This document shows positions 37,501 through 49,500 of a stretch of DNA of 64,000 bases, piece after piece; position 1 is the stretch's first letter; every line of letters starts with the position of its first letter. The notes below the pieces were generated by a model. It worked only from the letters and a program-made list of their open reading frames with translations, did no database searches and was not told the origin of the DNA. Location of the stretch: NCBI GenBank assembly GCA_020796225.1, contig CM036754.1, positions 67,014,000-67,077,999 of the forward strand, written 5' to 3'. This DNA comes from Arion vulgaris. Taxonomy: Eukaryota > Mollusca > Gastropoda > Stylommatophora > Arionidae. The translations under genes and the position numbers were made by a program.

Positions 37501-40500
37501 ATATGGAATCAGCAAACATACTCATGGAATCCAAACAAACTATGGGATTGTCTAAGAAAATATGGAATCAGCAAACATACTCATGGAATCCAAACAAACT
37601 ATGGGATTGTCTAAGAAAATATGGAATCAGCAAACATCTCATCAAGAGTTTATACATTTCAAATAAAAGTTACATAAGAACAAAAGCTGGAACATCAAAA
37701 ACATTCACAGTAAACTCAGGAGTTAGACAGTGATGTGTGCTCTCCCCACAGCTGTTTATAACATATATGGACAATATAAGTAGAGAAGCAGGAATCATCA
37801 TCATCATCATCAAATAGCTTGTCCTGAGCAGAACTTTGCCACCCCAAGAGTCCTCCGGAATTTCTCTCTCTCTCATAGGCCAGATGTGCCAGATGTCCTG
37901 CCTCTGCAGCCAACATGTTCAAACCATCAGTTACATCCTGAATCCATCTTCTCCGTGGTCTTCCTCTTCTTCTCTTTGCCGGTATGCCTCCTTTCATGAT
38001 GGTCTTCTCCAGCCCTTCATGTCTTTTATATGTCAGCAGGAATAGAGGAAGAAAATAATATTTCAGAACTTTTATTTGCAGATGACCAAGTACTGATTGC
38101 AAAAAACGAAGAATCTCTCCAGAACCATTTGAGTTTAGTTAACATCAAGGGTGAGGAGTACAACATGAAAATAAATATAATAAAGACAGAGACAATGGCA
38201 ATTTTCACAGCAGATGGAAGTACGATAAGCGAAATCAGCAATCGTTGCACAAAAGCTAACCAGATACTGGGACAGTTAACACCACTGTTGTCACATAAAG
38301 AGATACCGCTAACAACTAAAGCAAATCTCATAAGAACGATTTTCTGGCCAACACTATGTTACCAGTGTCAAACATGGCCAATAACAGCAGCTAATGAGCA
38401 GAAAATAATAATGACAGAGACGAGGTGTCTTAGAAAAGCTGCCGGTGTGACAATAAGAGACAAAATTAGAAATGAAGAAATCAGAAGAAGACTGGATGTA
38501 AACCAGTCATGCAATTCATAAAAAACAATAGATTGAATGGTTCGGACACCTGACAAGAACGCGCTGGTATCGTCTACCCCAGAGAGCCACACAGAAAAAG
38601 TATAATGAGTACAAAGCAAGAGGGAAGACCATGCAAAGATGGAGCGACGGCATCAAGAACAGCCTTACGAAAATTAATCTCTCTCTCTCTTTAGCCTGTT
38701 ACGCCTTGGCGTTTAGGGCAGCAACAAACGTACACCATTCTTCCCTGTTCATGGCCTTCCTCTGTATTGTGTTCCAGCTATGATTCATTTCCTTCAGCTC
38801 TTGCTCTATCGTTCTCCTCCAGGTCGTCTTGGGTTTCACGTTTGCCTACCCTCTGGAGTCCATCTCAGTGCAGTTTTCGTGTCGGAGCCAGTCTCCATGC
38901 GCATCACATGTCCAATCCATCTCCAGCGCTGTCTTCGGATGATAGTGCCCATATTCTCTTGTTGGCATCGTGCAAGCAATTCTTGATTCGAGATAGTAGT
39001 CGGCCAGTACACGCGTAAGATTTTTCGCAGACAAGTTGTATGAAAGGCGGAGAGTCTGGACATATCCTGTTCTGTCATTCTCCAGCATTCCGATCCGTAC
39101 AGCAATGTTGACAGCACACAGCTGTTATAGATACTAGTCTTGGTTCTGATGCTGTATTGGGCAGATTTCCAGGCGGTCTGAAGGGTCATGAATGCACTTC
39201 GTGCCTTACTCAGTCTGTTTTTAATGTCAGATCCAGCCCCTCCTTCATTGCTAATAACACTTCCAAGGTATGTGAAAGCGGTTGTATCTCGGAGGGTTTT
39301 ACCTTCTAGTTTGACTGGTGCTGGGGTTGCTATGTTCAGAGTCATTACTTCAGTTTTCTTCTGATTTATTTTCAGCCCAACCATCTCACTATATTGGTTA
39401 AGGCGGCAGGTTTTTTCCTGGATATCTCTATGTGTATGAGATAGGAGTGCGATGTCATCTGCAAAATCTAGGTCTTCCAGAGTGGATGTGAGCGTCCATC
39501 TAATACCTCTTGCCTTATCTTCCGTTGTTTTACGAATCACCCAATCTATGACAGTGTTGAATAATAGGGCTGACATAACACATCCTTGTCGCACGCCTGT
39601 TTTTACTTCAAACTTTAGTTCTGAAGTTTCAACACTGCATGCAAACTTGCTGTAGCAGCTTTTATAATATTTATAAAACACAGTGGGATTCCATACCATC
39701 TTAAGATACACCATAGACTTTCAGGTGTATGCTATCAAAAGCTTTTTCAAAATCTACAAAGTTGATATAGAGTTTGCTTTGCCATTCTGTGCATTGCTCT
39801 ATGATATTTCTAAGAGCAAATATTTGGCCTATACAGCTCCGTCCTCTGCGAAATCCTGCTTGTTCCTTTCTTAGTTTCTTATCCACAGCATCAGTAATAC
39901 GTTATACGATGATTTTGCTTAAGATTTTACTTGGGACAGAAAGCAGTGTTATTCCACGCCAATTATTACAATCGGCAAGGAGCCCTTTTTGGGGATCTTG
40001 ATGATGACTCCTCTGTTCCATGCATCAGGTATTATTTGGGTATTCCATATAGTAGTAAACAAGGGTTGCAATATATTAGCTGCAAGTTCTGGGTCTATTT
40101 TGAATAGTTCTGCGTTTAAGTTATCATTCCTGGTGCCTTGTTATTCTTAAGAGATTTAATTGCTGTAATGATCTCATCCCGACTGGGTGTTTCAATGCCA
40201 ATTTCTAATTCCTCTGTTGGCTCTGGTATGTCTGCTACTACCGTTGGTCTATTTAGCAATTCTTTAAAATGCTCTGTCCATTGTATTTCTTGTTCCTTTT
40301 CCGTTGTCAATAGTATTCCATTCTTATCCTTTATGAGAGTATTTGATCTCCTGTAATGTTTCCCGCTTATTAGCTTTGTAATTTTGTACACTGTTCCCTG
40401 ATCACACTTTTTGCTGCTTCTTCTGCCTGCATTGCCAGGTCTTCAACATACATTCTTTTGTCAGCTCTCACAGCCCGTTTGATTTCTTTACTTGCGCTTT

Positions 40501-43500
40501 TGTACTGTTCTTGGTATCTTGCTTTCAGTCTTTGGGCTTTGCTTCTAACAATTTCTTTTTAATATTCTTCGCTGTCTATTATTTTCCATGTTGTTGGTGT
40601 TATCCATTCTTTTCTTTTCTTTGTGCGGTACCCTAGACATGTTTCACTGCTCTGGCTATATATAGATGCTATGTTGTCCCATGTTCTATCTATGTTGTCA
40701 GTTTCATCCGTAGTTTCATTACTTTCTAGGGCTTGGAATCTGTTCTTTATCTGCATTATAAACTTATCCCTTACTTCCGTGTCTTTTAGTCTATCCACAT
40801 CGAACCTCTTTTGGAAGTTTTCTGTTGTCCTGTTTTTCTTAGTTTAAGTTTGACATAAGCTGTGACTAGGTGGTGGTCGCTACCAACATCTGCACTCTCT
40901 TGACTACAACATCTAGCAGCGAGCGCTCCAGGGTCCATTGATCAACGAAAATTAATATCAGCTTACAAAGTGCCTTAAAACAAGCACACACAAAATCACT
41001 ACGTTTCCCAACAATTCTATAAAGAAGTAAATGGTGGAAGAGAAGAAGACTCATGGAATCATTGAGTACGAAAACACGAGAGTAGTTATAAGATGCTAAT
41101 CATGTCACCGCCTCTATAACCGCCCGTACAGCCATTGTAAAATTACCTGTGGCATAATATAATAAAAAATATTTGGACTGGTGAAGAAACATGATACTCT
41201 ACTAACAAACAAACTGGATGGAAATATTGTAAAACAAGAGTAAGACAGCAATATCAGTAGGATAGTAATATTAAGAGATATATAAAGACAATATATTAGT
41301 GTACTGGTGACCAACTATATGTTTTATGTTGACTATATATTTTATTCAGTGCCAATTTAAGCCAATACTGACATATGGATGTGAGTCATGGATGGGAAAC
41401 AACCAGATTTTAAAAATCTCTGGAGGACACAGAGATGTAGTTTTACAGAGGAATGATGAGAATTCCATGGACTGCTAAAATGATGAATGAGGAGGTGTTG
41501 AAAGAGGTCAAGATACAAAGAAAACATCAATATAAGAAAGAGGTCATCTTCATTTTTCGGGCATGTGATGAGAAGGGGAGGTTTAGAACACATTGTGACA
41601 ACCAGTTTAATCGAAGATAGACGAGACAGCGGAAGATAGAAAGTTTTAGACAGCCTGACTTCACGGCACAGAAGAGCGTCAACATCTGAGATGATAGCAA
41701 ATACCAGGGACAGATATTTGTGGAGATCCATGATCGTCTGCACCTGTTGGCATGGCATCTGATTATAATACATTATTTACTGGTGACCAACTATATGTTC
41801 TGTGTTGTTGACTATACATTTGTTTACTGGTGACCAAATATGTGTTCTGTGTTGTTGACTATACATTTGTTTACTGGTGACCAAATATATGTTCTGTGTT
41901 GTTGACTATACATTTGTTTACTGGTGACCAACTATATGTTGTGTTGTTGACTATACATTTGTTTACTGGTGACCAAATATATGATCTGTGTTGTTGACTA
42001 CATTTGTTTACTGGTGACCAAATATATGTTCTGTGTTGTTGACTATACATTTGTTTACTGGTGACCAATTATATGTTGTGTTGTTGACTATACATTTAAA
42101 GCATACCATATCACATTCCTCTGGATCTGCCACCATGCCCTTCATGCCATATTTAGAAGAATCTTTAGCCAAACGAGTGGCAAACTCTTCTGCTGTTCCA
42201 GTCTGAGAGCCATAAAACACAACAACATTTCGACCCTGTCATTAAAGAAACCAAGTACAACACATTAATCAATAATTTAGCTACACATCACATATATTTA
42301 CACAAGCATTAGCATCCAGGTAGAATTTATTCATGAAACTGCAGACAATAGATACACATAGTTGATAGTATTGATTAGCGAGTCAAAGTCACAACAATCT
42401 GAACAGACCTATTGGTGTTCAGTCTCCCCAGTAGTTGTCATAACTGTATACATGCTTACGGTTCCTGTGGCTCACTAATTGAGCACTTATTCTGCTTCAT
42501 CAATTATCCAGTTCTGTCTGTACAACATGCAATTCCAACCAAATTAAGACAATGTATAGTTTCAACATAACTTGCATTGCTCTCATTCAGTAGGCAGCTT
42601 CCGAGCAGCCAAAGGACTTTGTTTTATCCATCATCAACTCCCTGGTGATCTGCACCAGTGATGCAAGTCTGTCTGCTCTCTCATTACCACAAACTCCAAG
42701 TCATGTGTGGTGAAGCTAGACAAGAATACTATGCTGGTAGCCAAGAAGAATAGTAAATCAACAAAGAACCGGGGTCGTTAGTCGCCACATGCTGAGAGAC
42801 ATACTGAAGAGGAGATCGGAGCACTAATGGACTAATTGGCTCGATGTGCAGTGATGATGATCCGACAGTAAACTACCACAAACACCACATGTCCATATTC
42901 ACATCAGCTTCAGGAAAATTAGAAGCAAGGTCAGTGATAACAAAGTTGATAACACTCTATGATAGTGACCATACGTTGTGGAAATCTCATGGTTCGAGGC
43001 AAGTTTGGGCCAAACATTTTTGGTGTGTATACAGTGCAGGGGTGGACTATAAGAAACCTCGATACTTTACTTGGGGGTCTAAATTACAAGTACCTCTGAA
43101 GTTGGAGTAAGGCTTCTCTCTCTCTCTCTCTATCTGTCTGCCCACCCATCCATCCATCTACATATCTGTCTATCTTTCTTCATTGTGTCGCATTTGACAC
43201 TGAAGGATCCTGCATTTCATTACTGCTGTTATTCCATCTTTTCTAACAATTATTTCCCATGTCAGGCCCCAATCTTTTAACTCACTTTCCACAGTCATGT
43301 TTCTCTTGGACGTCGAGACCGTCTCTTCCCATGCGCTGTCACACACCAGAATGTTGTCCTAGTCAATGCCCCTACTGGTATACACAATATATTCCTAATC
43401 TATGTCATTTAACAATGGTCTCCAATGTTGTAGTTTGTTCATTTGAAAAACTCTTCATCATTTGTTATCTTCACATCAATGGTATCTAATTATAATGTAG

Positions 43501-46500
43501 CCAGTGTTATGCTTGAAAGTTCTTATCAACTGGCAAAGGGTATTATAATTTGATAGTGCAGGCACTTTTAGAACAATTGGATCACACGATACAGGATAAT
43601 GCAGTATTATAATGAATCAATATCCTATTCATTTCTGTTAACATATGTATGGTAGTAATATGAGAAGCATATCACATACAATATCAACAGTACAATAAAA
43701 ATGCTGAAGTTTGACAAATAATAAGCAAGATAGACATTTTTTAAATGAGATGTATTTTAATCTATGCATTCATTTAGAGATTGATAGCACCATCATCATT
43801 GCACTTTGGAGAGCAATTATGTGTGCTCCAATCTCTGTCTTACACAGGAAAATCTCAGTTGCTGTGCACATCCTCTATAGTACCGGCAGGGTTTTCCCAA
43901 TGTAATTTAAAGATCATCATCATTATCATCATCAGGTGCGGTGCCGGCCGGTGTTAGGGGATCATGGATCTCCACAAATCTGTTTTTGGTGTTTGCTACC
44001 ATCTCAGATGTTGACGCTCTACCGTACCATGAAGCCAGGCTGTCTAAAATGTTTTCTCTGTCTTCCTCTGTCCCGTCTACCTTTGATTTTACCGGTTGTC
44101 ACAATGTGTTCTAAACCTCCCTTCCTCATCACAATTTAGGAGATGGTAAAAAGAAATGTTTGCAACCAGTTAACAATATCTTCTAAAATGATTCTCTCTC
44201 TCTTTCTCTCTCATGATCACCACCCAGACCGATGTACCAGACCTCCCCATAAATTCTATTCATGTGGAAATCTGATTCATGCAGCAATAGCATTGGTGTG
44301 TTTTACGTCACATCTTTAGCACCATTTGGAGCTCTGTGCTTATCCTTCGGCAAAGTGTCCGGTTTCAGCCAGCATTTACTTGGTTCGTTCTCCGTTCTGT
44401 AGCCATCTGTTTTTTATGGTGTGGAGTAGCTAGCCCCACTTCCAACCTCCTCAGTCGCCTCTTACGACATGCGTGGCAGGTAACAGTGGTTCTATTCTTT
44501 ACATCCCATTTTGGGCCTCGGTAACCACTCGGTTGTCAAATAATTCAATTATTATATTCAGTGCTTCGCGCAATGTGCCAAAGCACTGATCCAAGACGAC
44601 CCGGTCCTAGCCAAATGTAAACCCAAACATACCAGCAACCGACAAGAACCCGCCGTGGGAGACCACGCTGCCAGAGCTAAGAGAATCAATACCGGGCATA
44701 TAAAAAGGGGGCCATAAGTGAACTGCGAAAGGAGAGCGATTACAGAAGAATTCAAAGCGACAGAGCACCCAAAGAGAGAGTGGACACACATGTACACTGA
44801 TGGATCGGCAAAGGCAAAAAACACGACTAGCAATGGAGGAGGAGGAATAGTGATTAAGCTCCAACAGAAAGTGAAGGTCACAAAGTCGATAGCCACAGGA
44901 AAGTACACTCTCTCTCTCTCGATCTCCACCTAGACCAATGAACCAAAGTTGTTCATGAATTGTACTGTTGTTTTTCTGGACTCCGTCCCTCAGTACAGCT
45001 TCTCGCAAAGCTCTGTGTTATCGGGTCCCGGTTTCGTTTCTTAGGCCTGCTAACAACTGGCAGTCTTGCAGTATGTGCTCTGCCATCATGCCCACCTTTT
45101 CACAGTGGCACAGGCTAGTTGTGCCAATTTTAAATTTGTTGAACATGTGGGACTGAAGCCTGTTGTGGCCGGTACAGAGGCGGAATATAGCAACTTGTTC
45201 GCGACAGGATAGACCATAGTACCCATCTCTGATGCTGTGTTGTGGTCTTTCGACCACTTATCTTTGTACTCAAACAACTACCGTGCAGAGGCAGGGGCAC
45301 TAAGAATAGCCACTGAAATGATCCTAGATAGAAGCAGCGCAGCACATAAAGTAGTGATATTCATGGATGCTTTGTCGGCCATCAAGGCACTAAAAGGCTC
45401 AACCGACACAGAGGTAAAAATGATCCTCGGAGTATTAAGAAACTCATTCAAACGCACAGTTATACAGTGGATCCCATCACACTGCAATATAAGTGGAAAC
45501 AAAGAGGCGGACAAGCTGGCAAAGGCAGGTGGCGACTGCCCAGACTGATTATGAAATCAGCTACGAGGAGGCTAAAACAACCATCGGATGGCGATATAGA
45601 GAAAAGTGGTCCAAAGACCATCTTCAACATAGCACCAAAGATGGGTACTATGGTCTGCCCCGTAGCAAACACGTAGTCATATTCCGCCTCTGTACCAGCC
45701 ATAACAGACTCCGGTTCCACCTCTACAACAAATTAAAAATCGGCACAACTAGCCTGTGCCACTGCGGAAAGGCGGACATGATGGCAGAGCACCTACTGCA
45801 AGACTGCCCACTGCTGGCAGGTCTGAGAAAAGAAATCTGGCCGGAAAATACCAAACTAAATGAGAAGCTGTATAGAGGGACGGAGTCCTTAAAGACAACA
45901 GCAGAATTTATGAGGAAATCTGGTACATCAGTCTAAGCAGGGAACGAGAGAGGGAGAGAGATATTCAGTGCCTCCTGCTTGCACTAACATGGCTCTAGTG
46001 AATGGAGAAAATCTGTCTGTATGTTCTTTCTCTCCAACTTAATCATGTATTTTATAGTGTCAAATCTGGTCAATTCTTTATAGTGTAAGCTGTTTAGTGT
46101 GTGTATATAAGGCCTCACAGAATAACTAAACTTATTTAACCCAACGGGACTGCAGAGCCGATATATTGGTTCAGAGTAATGTTCATGATGTTGCAAAACC
46201 GATATATCGGCTTTTGGATGTCTGTTGACGGAAAGGAATGTATCTTTACAATCCATTTACTGAAGTTAACAAAATCTTCAGAAACAGAAAGTACTTATAT
46301 GTAGGTACATTTCTACCCCCTTTTAACAAAGATTTGAAAGCGGGAAAGCATGTGTTACTTTACTTAAAAGTCGAGTCATTTTTTCCATTAAAATTAAAAA
46401 CCAAAATGAGTATATACAGTGCAATCTTGAGTATTGTTAGATCAAATTAGAACTTGTGATAGTAATGAAGAATATTTAATTGATGGTAATAACGACATTT

Positions 46501-49500
46501 CATTGTTTATGGAATGTAGTATCGATAGTTGTAATTCTAAGTCTAATGTTATAATTGCTTCTAAAGAATGGGAGTTGAACATACCATTTCTTGACATGTC
46601 CGCACTAAAAATTGAGCATTATAAAAACTAGTGTGCCTAATTAGATGAAACTTAGAGAATATATTCACGCATGGATTGTTTTCATTTAACTGCTACTTCT
46701 GGAACATCTATGAATATTAAGATGTAATACAAACCCGTGAATATAAATATTTTAAATGATTTTTTGGTTTTTTAAAAATAGTCATGCTACAATAATTTTA
46801 TTTTCTCAAACGTATATCACCTGATGTAAAATATTTTTACATTAATGTATTGCTAATCCAATTCGCAACAATTTAATATATAATATGTCATACTTTAGAG
46901 AAACAGTACTAGAGTTATAAAGATTTAAACTACTTGACATTAAATGTTAAATTGGAATTACAAAATAAATGCGTCCAGATGTAAAAATATTACAGAACGA
47001 AAGGGTTAACATATATATCATTATCAGTGTTTTGTTTTTGTAAGATTCATTAGTGGATCCCATGGTAGCTGCTTGATACTGAACCCTGGGGTACATGGAT
47101 CCTGGCTGAGAACAAATGGCCTAGAAAGCATAAAGCTGAACCCTAAGGTTCATGAATCCTGGTTGAGAACTACTGGTATAGAAAATTTGATGCTGAACTC
47201 TGGGGTTCATGTACCCTGGCTGAGAACTACTGACTTAGAAAGTGAAATGCTGAACCCTGAGGTGTTAATGGATCCTGGCGTAGCAAACTTAATGCTGACC
47301 CCTGAGGTCCATGAATCCTGGTTTGAGAACTATTTGCCTAGAAAACAAGAAACTGAATATTGGGGTGATAATGGATCCTGGTTTGAGAACTACTAACCTA
47401 ACTGAACATTGGGTTGTTAATGTATCCTGGCTAGAGAACTACTGGCTTACAACACTTGACTCAGACATCTATGACATCATAGACATATTAATTATTCTTG
47501 GAAATACAAGACATTGAATGTCAGTATCAGATTGGAGATTATGTACTCTGTCAGATGTGCTCTTCATCTGAAGCTTACATACATTTGATATTTGCTTCAC
47601 TTCATTTAGAAAAGCACTTCAGTTGAACAACTATTGTGCTGTCAGACTTGAGTGGAATTGCTTAAAGTAGTTGCATTATTCCCTTAAAGCAAGTCAAACT
47701 ATTGCCATGCTTAACAAAATCTGGAAAGCCAAAGGATTGAATCTTAAAACAAAACTTAAAATATATAGAAGAAGTGACCTGTGGTGTTATTATACAGTAG
47801 TGAGTGCTGGAAAATGATCCACAACACACACAAGCTGGAGATATTCCAAAATAAATACTTAAGAAGAATTCTGAAAATTGTCTGGCTAAATATGACAGCA
47901 AATGAAGAAATGTACAAACTTCTGTCTATCATCTATTCCTGTTGTGGCTTTCAGCATTCACGTTATGCGAAGATTTCTGGCAAGTACCCTAGAGTGAGCC
48001 TCGCATATAGTGTTTCCTACCGTCTATGCTATTTTGAAAGTCCGTTTGCATGGGCTACCTTTGGCCTTGAAACCGTTGTATCTGAATAGTAGTGCTCGTT
48101 GTGGTATACTGTTGGGTGGTAATCGTGTTCAATCTATCACCCTATGATAAATCAGATCTGATACATGCTACAGTATAACTCCAGATGTGGGACTTTAAAG
48201 TGGGATTTTTCTGTTGATAAAATCTTAGAGTTACCCGTCTGTACAAATGTGTGTCTTGTTGGATAATATGCATACACTTAGGTCCAAATTTAGATGTGCC
48301 TGTAAAACGTGTTGTAGGGCCTGACGGGTGCAAAATACTCATGTTCTAGCAGCAAACAATACAGATCACAAATTGTGGTTAACGTGGTTGATAAGAACGA
48401 ACAATCGCAAACAAACATATAATATAATTTTAGTCTTGACTTCTACAATAAACAGATCATATAATTTCTATGTGGGTTAGCTCATGAGGATACTTACAGT
48501 ATTTTTCATTTTAGTAATAAAAGAAGCATCACTTGATGTAGATCTCTCTAAGACAGGTCTGCAAGCAAAACACAAAAATGTCATTATAAGAGGCATCAGG
48601 ACATGTAGATTACATGCTCACTGTTACTGACATAAGCTAGAGTGAAGCTCACAGATCCTCTATGCTTACAGATATCAAATAAGTCAAGAATCCATTTTTC
48701 ATTTCTTACGTACTGTTATATCTTATATAGGGCCTGCAAGCAATTTCTCCATATCACTCAATCCTGGACAATTTGTTCAACCTCTTCTCTGGAATTGAGT
48801 CTGATATTTGTAGCTGCTCTCAGTAAAGTTCATTCAATGGTTTCCCTAGACTGTATTTTCTTTCTTGAACCATTCGGCTCTCATTTCAATGCCTGCTTTA
48901 TGATTCTTTAACCATTTCTTCTCAGAGAATGTCTATCCCCATCTTCTCTTTCTTATGTCTTCTTGTACTTCAGTGTAAGTTTTGACAGTTTTAAGGAAAT
49001 AAGGAGCCTGAACTATAATGTTGCAGGACAGTGGTGAAAATACTAGGTCCTTCATTTTGCATTGGTCCGCTATGAATTCAGGTGTATGACATTTCTGGCT
49101 GATTTTTGCGTGACGGCATGCTTTCTTTTGTTATAAGTTTTCTCCCGCCATACATGCGTGCCTTTTCTGACTTCAGAGGTAATCCTAAGTCACATTAGGC
49201 ATTTCACTTCCAAATGTTTTTGCTGAGTTTACCTCCCTAAGTCTTTACATGCCTGCCTGCCCATGGCGCTCATAGCGCGTTGGACGACGGGTGACAAGCC
49301 CCCAGTGAGTGCGGTTCAATTCCGCAGGCTGGCAGAAAAGTCACAGGTTCCCCAGATTTATGGTGTTCATGGCACCGAGCCGAAGAGATGTAAGCTCAAG
49401 TGCATCTGGATCTTAAAAAAAAAGTCTTGATATTAAACTTGTGCTATCTCACAAATGTTGAAAACTTGCAACCAATGAAGAAGTGGCAGCCAGCAAACAT

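Larger units (their letters stand above)
37461..38678 (+). mobile_element. LINE (family B), RT domain to 3' end, interrupted
   Basis: RT frame: [20 protein letters not shown], then [16 protein letters not shown] (motif GVRQGCVLSP with a stop), then after an insertion [20 protein letters not shown] with the catalytic [35 protein letters not shown] and [20 protein letters not shown]. An in-frame 59-bp segment is triplicated at 37461-37637. The element is split at 37796 by family D and at 38679 by family C; its last 100 bp continue at 40957-41055. Inactive. Confidence 0.9.

Noticed and set aside
44607..45008. 133- and 123-codon minus-strand ORFs
   Set aside because: They are antisense to the RNase H part of the LINE and cross its internal inverted insert.
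47073..47517. 107- and 68-codon ORFs with repeated SWLRTTGLE
   Set aside because: By-product of the 54-bp minisatellite; the flanks have no coding features.
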